13,068 bases of DNA. It comes from CAJQND01 sp051010095 (lineage in GTDB: Bacteria; Pseudomonadota; Alphaproteobacteria; Rhizobiales; CAJQND01). The stretch lies in NCBI GenBank assembly GCA_051010095.1, contig JBPCVX010000189.1:1-13068 (forward strand), in the 5' to 3' direction. Shown here in pieces: positions 1-7,182 of this stretch. Both the position numbers and the translations under genes were made by a program. Below the pieces are notes generated by a model that worked only from the letters and a program-made list of their open reading frames with translations, was not told the DNA's origin and did no database searches. The stretch's first letter is position 1, and each line of letters starts with the position of its first letter.

Positions 1-12
1 AACCTATATCTC

Positions 13-108
13 TCACCGCGAAGCAGTCGCAGCCAGGCGTGCAAGTACACCGCCCGCAGCAGCTACTAAGATTTGAGATACCGCAAGCCTAGGGCGAAAC
101 GCGGCCAT
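13..108 (-). CDS. Possible 31-aa hydrophobic ORF overlapping the end of the small membrane protein
   Basis: This ORF starts at an ATG inside the last codons of the preceding membrane-protein gene, in another frame, and ends at TGA (13-15). It reads MAAFRPRLAVSQILVAAAGG and continues to end in ARLAATASR, with one hydrophobic stretch (about residues 9-27) that could cross a membrane. The Shine-Dalgarno is poor: AGGA lies only 2 bases from the ATG. It could be a translationally coupled small protein, or the displaced third membrane segment of the upstream gene after a frameshift in this strain. Chance is also possible, since it is very short. Confidence 0.25.
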   Translation of the reverse strand: MAAFRPRLAVSQILVAAAGGVLARLAATASR

Positions 109-298
109 ATTCCTGAATGTCTAAAAGATTTGCGATAAACAAACCCGCGACGGCACTCAACACAACGGCCTCGCTGGCGCCCAATCCAAATAGAAAAGAC
201 ATGCTATAGCCAAATGGGACGCCGAGGATAACAACCACAAGCGCCTGCAACACTGTAACAAACAACGCGTCTTTAATTCGATCTGCGAATGATCCCAT
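89..298 (-). CDS. Small two-TM membrane protein of unknown function
   Basis: The gene encodes 69 aa. I chose the ATG at 298 because AAGGAGAG sits 5-12 bases upstream; a longer reading from 343 has no such site. The product starts MGSFADRIKDAL, then has two hydrophobic segments (about residues 10-34 and 38-56) joined by a short Gly-rich turn, and ends QEYGRVSP. It has no cysteines or catalytic motif. I do not recognise a family, and the function is unknown. It lies downstream of the pntB terminator, so it is probably transcribed separately from the AT-rich stretch at about 300-460. The ORF at 13-108 overlaps its last codons and may be a lost C-terminal part. Confidence 0.7.
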   Translation of the reverse strand: MGSFADRIKDALFVTVLQALVVVILGVPFGYSMSFLFGLGASEAVVLSAVAGLFIANLLDIQEYGRVSP

Positions 299-460
299 CG
301 TTGCTCTCCTTCGAAAAAGGGGCATCAACCGAAGTTGGAGCACATATCTAAGATAGTATTTTTCAAATATTATTATTGATTAAAGTATGCATTCCACATG
401 TAAACAAAAATATAATTACAACGTTTTCTTTTTAATTACTGAAAATATGCACAAATTTTC

Positions 461-498
461 AAATAAAAAGCCGCTTGCGCAGACTTTGCACAAGCGGC
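461..498 (-). terminator. Intrinsic terminator of the pyk-pntA-pntB operon
   Basis: On the minus strand, just past the pntB stop, two 12-base arms (487-498 and 470-481, GCCGCTTGTGCA pairing with TGCGCAAGCGGC) form a stem with one G-U pair and a 5-base loop. The T-rich tract TTTTTATTT (469-461) follows directly. This is a textbook rho-independent terminator placed 23 bases after the stop codon. Confidence 0.9.
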
Positions 499-521
499 GT
501 TCGCAGAATGAAACTTGCAAG

Positions 522-1910
522 CTATTGGATGTGTTGCACCAACCCATCAACACTGTCTTTAGCATCGCCAAAGAGCATGCGTGAATTGTCCTTAAAGAAC
601 AGCGGATTTTCAACACCAGCATAGCCGGTCGCCATAGAGCGCTTGGACACAATAACCGTGCCCGCCTTCCAGACCTCCAGAACAGGCATTCCTGCAATCG
701 GACTGTTGGGGTCTTCTTGCGCGCCGGGGTTAACGATGTCGTTTGCGCCGATAACCAGCACAACATCTGTATCTGGAAAATCTTCGTTCAACTCATCCAT
801 TTCCAGAACAATGTCATAAGGCACCTTGGCTTCCGCAAGAAGCACGTTCATGTGTCCCGGCAAACGGCCTGCGACCGGGTGAATACCAAACCGCACATTG
901 GTGCCCTTGGCGCGCAACTTCTTGGTCATCTCGCTGACGGCCGCCTGGGCTTGTGCCACCGCCATGCCATAACCAGGCACGATGATGACCTCTTTGGCAT
1001 CATTCAGCAGTTGAGCGGTTTCCTCAACAGAAGTTGGGATAATCTCTCCCTCCACACCTTCCGCGGCAGCACCACCGCCGGTACCGAAGCCGCCCAAAAT
1101 AACCGAGATAAAGCTGCGGTTCATAGCACGGCACATAATGTAGGAGAGAATTGCCCCAGAGGACCCGACAAGTGCGCCGGTAACAATCAACAGATCATTC
1201 GACAGCATGAAGCCGGTTGCTGCTGCTGCCCAGCCTGAATAGGAGTTCAGCATGGAAACGACCACCGGCATATCCGCTCCACCAATGGCCATGACCAGAT
1301 GAACGCCAAGCGCAAACGCGATCAGTGTCATGATCAGCAGTGGCCAGATGCCAGCAGAATGGCTTTCGGCGCCAAGGAACCATGATCCGAGCAACACACA
1401 CAGAATGATCGCTGCCAGGTTGAGCCAGTGACGCATGGGCAGTGTGAGCGGTGTGCCTGAAATTAGCCCCCGCAGCTTGCCAAACGCGATAATCGATCCG
1501 GTAAAGGTGATCGCTCCAATAAACACACCGAGATAAACCTCAACCTCGTGAATGGTTTTTGAAACACCGGTAAAAGTGTTTGACGGGTCGAGATAACTGC
1601 CAATACCTACCAGTGTCGCGGCCAATCCAACAAATGAATGGAGGATGGCAACAAGCTCGGGCATTTCGGTCATTTCGACCTTATTGGCCACATAAAGACC
1701 GGCAACTGCGCCTATTGCCATTGCCGGAATGAGCAGCCCATAGCCGCCCATGGCTGGCGAGAACATGGTGGCGAGCATTGCAATGCCCATCCCCACCATG
1801 CCGAATATGTTACCGCGGCGCGCGGTTTCCTGATGGGCCAGACCGCCAAGGCTGAAAATGAACAGAATAGCGGCCACGATATATGAAATTGTGATGATAC
1901 CTTGAGACAT
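522..1910 (-). CDS. pntB: NAD(P) transhydrogenase subunit beta
   Basis: Beta subunit of the proton-translocating transhydrogenase of the inner membrane, which uses proton entry to drive hydride transfer from NADH to NADP+ and so makes NADPH. The 462-aa length equals that of E. coli PntB, and the start MSQGIITISYIVAAILFIFS matches the family. The N-terminal two thirds is a bundle of membrane helices carrying the typical VEMTEMPELVAILHSFVG stretch (about residues 78-95). The C-terminal domain III (about 300-462) binds NADP: it shows PGYGMAVAQAQ (from residue 312), GIHPVAGRLPGHMNVLLAEA, the VIGANDIVNP motif and KRSMATGYAG. It starts 5 bases after the pntA stop with a weak AAGAG site, so it is probably coupled to pntA. 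It is the last gene of the operon. Confidence 0.97.
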   Translation of the reverse strand: MSQGIITISYIVAAILFIFSLGGLAHQETARRGNIFGMVGMGIAMLATMFSPAMGGYGLLIPAMAIGAVAGLYVANKVEMTEMPELVAILHSFVGLAATLVGIGSYLDPSNTFTGVSKTIHEVEVYLGVFIGAITFTGSIIAFGKLRGLISGTPLTLPMRHWLNLAAIILCVLLGSWFLGAESHSAGIWPLLIMTLIAFALGVHLVMAIGGADMPVVVSMLNSYSGWAAAATGFMLSNDLLIVTGALVGSSGAILSYIMCRAMNRSFISVILGGFGTGGGAAAEGVEGEIIPTSVEETAQLLNDAKEVIIVPGYGMAVAQAQAAVSEMTKKLRAKGTNVRFGIHPVAGRLPGHMNVLLAEAKVPYDIVLEMDELNEDFPDTDVVLVIGANDIVNPGAQEDPNSPIAGMPVLEVWKAGTVIVSKRSMATGYAGVENPLFFKDNSRMLFGDAKDSVDGLVQHIQ

Positions 1911-1915
1911 GGCGG

Positions 1916-3481
1916 CTAACTCTTCTGGAACATTTTGAGCATACGCTGGGTGACGTAGAAGCCGCCCGCGATGTTAATAGTGGCAATCAGCACCGAGAAC
2001 GCGGCCAGCACCGTGACCAGCCAAGACGGGCTGCCAAGTTGCAACATTGCTCCCACAACAATAATGCCACTGATGGCGTTGGTGACGCTCATCAAAGGCG
2101 TGTGTAATGCCGGTGATACATTCCAGATCAACCTATAGCCAACAAAGCACGCCAATACGAACACGGTCAGGTGTTGCAGGAAGTCGGGTGGCGCGACCGA
2201 ACCAAGCGCATAAAGCGCAATTGCCCCAACAGCCAGTAGGCCAAAATCCCAGATCCCGCTTTTACGAGCTTCTTCAGGTGTTGGAACAGGTGGAGCCGAG
2301 GTTTCTTTTGCCGGTGGCGGTGCAGCACTCACTTCTAATGGCGGCGGTGGCCATGTGATTTTACCTTCTTTGATAACGGTTGCACCACGGATCACATCAT
2401 CTTCCATGTTGATGTTTGGCTCACCGTCTTTTTCCGGTGTCAAATCATCCAAGAGATGGCGAATATTTGTAGCATAGAGCTGGCTTGCCTGGGTGGGCAG
2501 TCGACTTGGCAGATCGGTGTAGCCAATGATCTTAACGCCATGGCGTTCCGCTAACTCGCCAGGAACAGTGAGCTCGCAATTGCCTCCCTGCTCCGCCGCC
2601 ATATCAACGATGACGGAACCATCGCGCATGCTTTCAACCATTTCTGCAGTAATAAGCTTCGGCGCAGGTTTTCCAGGAATAAGCGCTGTGGTGATAATAA
2701 TATCAACTTCTTTGGCCTGTTCAGCAAACAGCGCCATTTCCGCTTCGATAAACTCCTTGCTCATCACCTTGGCATAACCGCCAGAGCCTGAGCCTTCTTC
2801 CTCAAAATCAAGTTCCAGAAATTCAGCGCCCATGCTTTCAACCTGCTGCTTCACTTCAGGGCGGGTGTCGAAAGCGCGCACAATCGCGCCTAAGCTATTG
2901 GCGGCACCAATTGCGGCAAGACCTGCAACGCCTGCGCCGATAATCATCACCTTTGCGGGAGGAACCTTGCCAGCAGCCGTAATCTGGCCGGTAAAGAAAC
3001 GGCCAAACTGGTTTGCCGCTTCAATTACCGCACGATATCCACCGATATTGGCCATGGAGCTTAACGCATCCATCTTTTGGGCGCGCGATATGCGCGGCAC
3101 GCTGTCCATGGCAATAACATTGGCTTTGCGCTTCGCCAGCCGCTTCATCAGGTCTTCGTTCTGGCCAGGCCACACAAAGCTTACGAGCGTTTTGTCAGCT
3201 TCAAGCAAGCCAGCTTCATGGCTGCGGCTGCCTTCAATTTGCTCAGGCGCGCGTACCTTGACGATTATGTCGGCTTTCTTCCAAAGTTGCCGTTGCGTTT
3301 TGATGATTTCAACGCCAGCTTCTTCATAGGCTTTGTCGGAAAAATTTGCCGCAAGCCCCGCGCCAGATTGAACCGCAACTTCATAGCCCAACTTCATCAG
3401 CTCCTTAGCTGAATCAGGTGTGACGGCTACCCGCTGCTCACCATCATGAATTTCACTTGGTGCCCCAATTAACTTGCCCAT
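1916..3481 (-). CDS. pntA: NAD(P) transhydrogenase subunit alpha
   Basis: Alpha subunit, partner of PntB. With the ATG at 3481 it has 521 aa. I prefer this start because GGGGA lies 6 bases upstream and the peptide MGKLIGAPSEIHDGEQRVAV fits the family N-terminus; an in-frame TTG at 3493 would add four residues. Domain I (about residues 1-375) binds NAD(H): the nucleotide-binding loop IIGAGVAGLAAIGA is near residues 180-193, followed by RAFDTRPEVK, and the mobile-loop region LPSRLPTQ is near 324-331. A proline-rich linker (WPPPPLEVSAAPPPA) then leads to four membrane helices (about 411-515). Many alphaproteobacteria split this subunit into two genes; here it is fused, as in E. coli. It begins 15 bases after the pyk stop. 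Confidence 0.96.
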   Translation of the reverse strand: MGKLIGAPSEIHDGEQRVAVTPDSAKELMKLGYEVAVQSGAGLAANFSDKAYEEAGVEIIKTQRQLWKKADIIVKVRAPEQIEGSRSHEAGLLEADKTLVSFVWPGQNEDLMKRLAKRKANVIAMDSVPRISRAQKMDALSSMANIGGYRAVIEAANQFGRFFTGQITAAGKVPPAKVMIIGAGVAGLAAIGAANSLGAIVRAFDTRPEVKQQVESMGAEFLELDFEEEGSGSGGYAKVMSKEFIEAEMALFAEQAKEVDIIITTALIPGKPAPKLITAEMVESMRDGSVIVDMAAEQGGNCELTVPGELAERHGVKIIGYTDLPSRLPTQASQLYATNIRHLLDDLTPEKDGEPNINMEDDVIRGATVIKEGKITWPPPPLEVSAAPPPAKETSAPPVPTPEEARKSGIWDFGLLAVGAIALYALGSVAPPDFLQHLTVFVLACFVGYRLIWNVSPALHTPLMSVTNAISGIIVVGAMLQLGSPSWLVTVLAAFSVLIATINIAGGFYVTQRMLKMFQKS

Positions 3482-3496
3482 GAACGTCCCCAATAC

Positions 3497-4909
3497 TTAA
3501 ATTCTCAATACCCGAAGGTTATTTGTAGAACCTGCTTCCCCAAATGGAATGCCCGCGACAACAACGATTTGGTCACGGGCCCCTGCAAAGCCTTCATTTT
3601 CCGCCAACATAGTTGCTTTTACCACCATCTCGCGATGACTGGAAATATTCTCTGAAGGAATAGAATGTACCCCCCAGAGAAGAGCAAGTCTGCGTGCAAT
3701 ACTGCGATCAGGTGATACTGAGATTATTGGCACTTCTGGCCGTTTGCGCGCCACCCTTCTCGCCGTTGTTCCGCTCGATGTAAATGCAACAATGGCCGAC
3801 GCGCCGATGAGATTTGCAACATCGGCCGCCGCAGCGGATACAGCATGCGGCGCAGATGGCTCGATTACCGGCTGCAGCGCATCCATAATGGAGCGATAAG
3901 TCTGATGAGATTCAGTTTGATGAACAATGCGGCCCATCATCGCAACGGCCTCAATAGGAAATTCGCCCACTGCAGATTCCGCCGACAACATGACCGCATC
4001 CGCGCCATCATAAATCGCAGTCGCCACATCTGAAGCCTCCGCACGCGTGGGCGCCGGTGACGAGATCATCGATTCAAGCATCTGCGTGGCAATTATCACC
4101 GGCTTTGCCGCGAGGCGGCACGCCCGAACAATCTCTTTTTGCGCGCCCGGCACATCTTCCGGCGGAATTTCGACACCTAAGTCTCCGCGTGCGACCATGA
4201 CTGAGTCCACCAGCGGCACAATGTCTTCAAGACAATCCAAAGCAGATGGTTTCTCAAGCTTGGCCATAAGTCCAGCGCGCTGGCCAACAATGCGCCGCGC
4301 TTCAGTGATGTCACTTGGCCGCTGCACAAATGACAAAGCAACCCAATCCACGCCAAGCTCGAGACCGAATGCCAAATCTTCGCGGTCTTTGTCTGTGAGT
4401 GGTGTCAGGTTCATCATTGTGTGCGGCAGGTTAACACCCTTGCGGTCCGACACTTTGCCGCCCACCAACACCTTGGCTGTAAAACTATCGCTGCCGCAGC
4501 TTGTTACCTCAAGACGCACGCGCCCGTCATTGATCAGCACTGCATCGCCTGGCTTGATCGCCTCATAAACTTCAGGATGCAGAAGCGGAATACGCTCCGC
4601 CGTTCCAGGCACTTCTTTCGAATCGAAGATAACATCAGCGCCATTCTCAAGCATGCATGACCCGTCGGCAATCTCATCAACACGGATTTTGGGGCCTTGC
4701 AGGTCCTGCAATATCCCAATAGGGCGGCCGGTTTCCTCTTCTAATGCGCGGATAATACTGTGAGTTTTGGCATGGTCCTCATGGGAACCATGGCTGAAAT
4801 TCATGCGGAACACATCAACGCCTGCATGAAAGAGCTCCGAAATTTTTTCAGGGCTGGAAGTTGCCGGCCCCAATGTGGCAACAATCTTGGCTCTACGATC
4901 CCGTCTCAT
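3497..4909 (-). CDS. pyk: Pyruvate kinase
   Basis: Converts phosphoenolpyruvate and ADP to pyruvate and ATP in the cytoplasm, the last step of lower glycolysis or Entner-Doudoroff. Its 470 aa is the usual bacterial length. Visible motifs are KIVATLGPA at the N-terminus, RMNFSHGSHEDH (residues 35-46, substrate and K+ site), LQDLQGPKIR (68-77), the catalytic lysine region KLEKPSALDCLEDI (K220), MVARGDLGVEIP (238-249, metal-binding acidic residues) and the signature region ATQMLESMI with PTRAEASDVATAIYDGADAV. The C-terminal domain (about 350-470) has FTSSGTTARRVARKRP, where allosteric effectors bind in relatives. The ATG has GAGGGG 9 bases upstream. It is the first gene of a three-gene operon with pntA and pntB. 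Confidence 0.97.
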   Translation of the reverse strand: MRRDRRAKIVATLGPATSSPEKISELFHAGVDVFRMNFSHGSHEDHAKTHSIIRALEEETGRPIGILQDLQGPKIRVDEIADGSCMLENGADVIFDSKEVPGTAERIPLLHPEVYEAIKPGDAVLINDGRVRLEVTSCGSDSFTAKVLVGGKVSDRKGVNLPHTMMNLTPLTDKDREDLAFGLELGVDWVALSFVQRPSDITEARRIVGQRAGLMAKLEKPSALDCLEDIVPLVDSVMVARGDLGVEIPPEDVPGAQKEIVRACRLAAKPVIIATQMLESMISSPAPTRAEASDVATAIYDGADAVMLSAESAVGEFPIEAVAMMGRIVHQTESHQTYRSIMDALQPVIEPSAPHAVSAAAADVANLIGASAIVAFTSSGTTARRVARKRPEVPIISVSPDRSIARRLALLWGVHSIPSENISSHREMVVKATMLAENEGFAGARDQIVVVAGIPFGEAGSTNNLRVLRI

Positions 4910-4960
4910 CGGCGTTTGCCCCTCACGCTTTTCTTTTTGTATGATTGTTTTACGCGCCCT

Positions 4961-4988
4961 TTATGAAGATTGCACTGCAAATGTCCAA
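4961..4988 (-). promoter_or_regulatory. Possible promoter of pyk-pntA-pntB
   Basis: In the 124-base gap upstream of pyk, the minus strand carries TTGGAC (4988-4983) and TCATAA (4966-4961) with a 16-base spacer. These resemble sigma-70 type -35 and -10 boxes and would leave a leader of about 45 bases. No intrinsic terminator is visible after the channel gene, so read-through from it is also possible. Confidence 0.3.
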
Positions 4989-5033
4989 CTTCCAGCAAAA
5001 AACGCCCTAACATCTTGCAACTCAACCCAATGC

Positions 5034-6011
5034 CTAAACCCCCGCCGCATGAGCATGATGATCGTGTTGGCCGCCCGTTTCCAGGCTCTCACCGCAGTGC
5101 GGGCATGAGTGTCGCGGACGGCTGCGCTCACGGTGCATGCTATCAAGCACTTCATGCGCCAGTGATTTGCTTAAACCCAATTCCTTGCGCAGTCGCTCCA
5201 GTTCTTGCCGTTCTTCCAGATCAATGGTGCCATCCTCCAATGCGTGACGGTATTTTTCAGATAACATTTCCCGTTTCCGGCGCAGTTGATCTGCGAGGCC
5301 GCTGGCCAAAATACCCGCGGGCAATGCCGCCATACCAATGCCAATCACCGTAACGCACGCACCAAACAGTTTGCCAACGATGGTGACCGGCGTCACATCC
5401 CCATACCCAACTGTCGTGAGGGTCGCCATAGCCCACCACATTGCATCAGGTATGGAGCCGAATTTATCTGGTTGGGCAGTTTGCTCAACCAGATAGGCAC
5501 CAGATGCGGTAATTATCAGCAATACGATGAGAATGAAAAACCCTGCGAAAAATGCACTTGCCTCCTGGCGGAAGACATCCAACAGCATCGTCATTGCCGA
5601 TGAATAGCGCGTGAGCTTGAAGATCCGCAACAAACGCAGAACCCTTAGGAAGCGCAAGTCGATTGCGAAGAAGAATGCCAAATAAAACGGCGCGATCGCC
5701 AACAGATCAATCAGCGCGATTGGCGACGTCATATAACGAAGACGCTGCTTACCGTGCGGCGAACTCGGTTTTTCCTCAACGCAGCAAATGACACGCGCCA
5801 GATATTCAATGGTGAAGACGGCGACGGAGAAATATTCTAAAACCGCAAACCAGAAGCCGTAGCGCTCGTAGACCCAGCCAATTGTTTCAAATATGACCGA
5901 GATCACATTAATCGCGATTAACGCAATCAGGAAAATATCTACGAATTTTCCAACCGGGTCTGAACGATCGGTGCGTTCAAGAATGTCGTAAAGTTTTTTG
6001 CGCCATGTCAT
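5034..6011 (-). CDS. Voltage-gated potassium channel (Kv type, six TM)
   Basis: A 325-aa inner-membrane ion channel. Predicted helices: S1 about residues 22-42, S2 55-77, S3 96-115, S4 118-135, S5 150-176, S6 211-238. S4 is a clear voltage sensor with a charge at every third position (R120, R123, R126, R129, K132, R135). The pore loop holds the K+ selectivity filter TLTTVGYGDVTP (198-209). After S6 comes a charged helical stretch (241-297) that includes EDGTIDLEERQELERLRKEL, similar in style to TerB-like modules. The end is unusual: CPHCGES (303-309) followed by a His-rich tail HDHHAHAAGV. It is preceded by a 225-base gap and followed by pyk, both in the same orientation. Ion selectivity is inferred from the filter; the role in the cell is unknown. 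Confidence 0.92.
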   Translation of the reverse strand: MTWRKKLYDILERTDRSDPVGKFVDIFLIALIAINVISVIFETIGWVYERYGFWFAVLEYFSVAVFTIEYLARVICCVEEKPSSPHGKQRLRYMTSPIALIDLLAIAPFYLAFFFAIDLRFLRVLRLLRIFKLTRYSSAMTMLLDVFRQEASAFFAGFFILIVLLIITASGAYLVEQTAQPDKFGSIPDAMWWAMATLTTVGYGDVTPVTIVGKLFGACVTVIGIGMAALPAGILASGLADQLRRKREMLSEKYRHALEDGTIDLEERQELERLRKELGLSKSLAHEVLDSMHRERSRPRHSCPHCGESLETGGQHDHHAHAAGV

Positions 6012-6136
6012 AGCGTTTCCCGATGTCTAAAAATGTTTAGCGCTCCTCTGGAAAGAGCGAAAATATGCGTAAAAATACTGATATACACACTTCTAGCATA
6101 CACCAAATTTGTGCATGCATGCCTATTTGACCTACA

Positions 6137-6176
6137 TTCTCAAATTCCTTCACCTTTTGAGTGAAGTATATGAGAA
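6137..6176. repeat. Imperfect inverted repeat between the dioxygenase and channel genes
   Basis: TTCTCA (6137-6142) pairs with TGAGAA (6171-6176), and nested inside CTTCAC (6148-6153) pairs with GTGAAG (6161-6166) around a 7-base loop. The result is 12 paired bases interrupted by a small internal loop. No T-run follows on either strand, so it is not a classic terminator. It may be a transcript-end hairpin of the dioxygenase gene or an operator for the channel gene. The rest of the 6012-6236 gap is AT-rich, with no ORF that I can support. Confidence 0.35.
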
Positions 6177-6236
6177 AAGAAGCAAGCTATTCAGGCACCT
6201 CAAGCTCAACACAAACACGCTTAAAACATAAAGACG

Positions 6237-6998
6237 CTAGAGCCGGACGGTAAAGTCATTGCCGCCATGGCGGTCTTGGCCGCTCATCAAGTAAAGTGTG
6301 CGATAGGAATGATCGGTAATATCCATCCGTTTATGCATTTCATGCGCAGCTTCACGATCAAAAAGCGATGTGGTGGGCATAAAGCGCAAGGTCATGCCGC
6401 GGCGTGAATTTGGAGATTGGTTGGCCTCAGACCCATGCAGCAAGTAAACATCGTGAAGTGAAACCTGCCCCTCTTCGAGAACCAGATCCACGGCCTCGTT
6501 TTCATCAAAAGTGTCTGGGTGCAGCTCCTGGTTTAAAGGCGCACCTGGTTCATCAATGGTGCGGTGGGGTTTGAGTTCGCTGTCCTTATGAGAGCCGCGA
6601 ATGACGCGCAGGCAGCCATTTTCCGGCGTTGCCGCGTCCACCGCAATCCATACCGTGCAGGTGGCCAGCGGCCTGATCGGCCAATACTCGCCATCTTGAT
6701 GCCATGGCGTGCGTTTTCCAGTGCCAGCGGGTTTGGCAAAAAAGCTGGCGTTCCACAAGGCCAGATCCTCGCCTGCAACCTGGCGCACCATCTCGATGAT
6801 TTCGGGAATGCGGGCATAATTCAAAAAACCGGTGTCGTAAGCCAAGAGCGAAGGGCAGTAATCGACGAACTCGGGATGACGTGCAAGCAAGCGGGCATGC
6901 GTTGCGCGAATATCGTTTAGCGTTTCTTTGGGCAGCCGGAAATCCGGTATGATGAAGCCATCCCGATGATATTGCTCAATCTGTGCTTCGCTCAGCAT
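6237..6998 (-). CDS. Phytanoyl-CoA dioxygenase (PhyH) family Fe(II)/2-oxoglutarate oxygenase
   Basis: A 253-aa soluble non-heme iron oxygenase, expected to hydroxylate a small substrate using O2 and 2-oxoglutarate. The ATG at 6998 has GGAG 8 bases upstream; an alternative ATG at 7031 has no such site. The facial triad is visible: WHQDGEYW gives H100 and D102, and YLLHGSEANQS gives H188. R199, 11 residues after H188 in SPNSRRGMTLRF, fits the 2-oxoglutarate anchor. FFAKPAGTGKRTPWHQD and GCLRVIRGSHKDS are typical of the EctD/PhyH superfamily. The substrate cannot be read from sequence. The neighbouring MocR regulator and the aminotransferase beyond it suggest an amino acid or derived compound, but the 184-base gap to the MocR gene shows they need not share a transcript. 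Confidence 0.9.
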   Translation of the reverse strand: MLSEAQIEQYHRDGFIIPDFRLPKETLNDIRATHARLLARHPEFVDYCPSLLAYDTGFLNYARIPEIIEMVRQVAGEDLALWNASFFAKPAGTGKRTPWHQDGEYWPIRPLATCTVWIAVDAATPENGCLRVIRGSHKDSELKPHRTIDEPGAPLNQELHPDTFDENEAVDLVLEEGQVSLHDVYLLHGSEANQSPNSRRGMTLRFMPTTSLFDREAAHEMHKRMDITDHSYRTLYLMSGQDRHGGNDFTVRL

Positions 6999-7087
6999 TT
7001 TTGTCTCCAGCTTTATAAATCCATCGAGCAACTTTAGCGCAATTGCTTGCAGCTTGCACAGGGCCTCGCGCCGTCGACAGCGTCAAC

Positions 7088-7159
7088 TTGATTCAAAGTG
7101 TTAAGCTGTTCATTCGCTGGATTAGGGGTTTAAGAAAAGCGGTGAATAACCTGAATCAA
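7088..7159. promoter_or_regulatory. Inverted TTGATTCA sites upstream of the dioxygenase gene
   Basis: TTGATTCAA (7088-7096, itself a near palindrome) and its reverse TGAATCAA (7152-7159) lie in the gap between the MocR gene and the dioxygenase start. Two copies in opposite orientation could be regulator half-sites. The region is AT-rich and the match is short, so chance is possible. Confidence 0.25.
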
Positions 7160-7182
7160 TATAATCAAAGTAAAATATAACT

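Noticed and set aside
299..343. Longer start of the small membrane protein
   Set aside because: The added residues are Arg-rich and lack a ribosome site, while the ATG at 298 has AAGGAG.
416..766. 116-aa minus-strand ORF across the end of pntB and its terminator
   Set aside because: It runs in another frame through the pntB coding end and through the terminator hairpin; no ribosome site or recognisable motif.
717..1238. 173-aa plus-strand ORF opposite pntB, and similar antisense ORFs at 2832-3329 and 4047-4568
   Set aside because: They lie wholly opposite well-identified genes, show no family motifs and have low-quality composition, so they are codon-bias shadows.
3482..3493. TTG start for pntA
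   Set aside because: The ATG at 3481 has a GGGGA site at proper spacing and gives the better family N-terminus.
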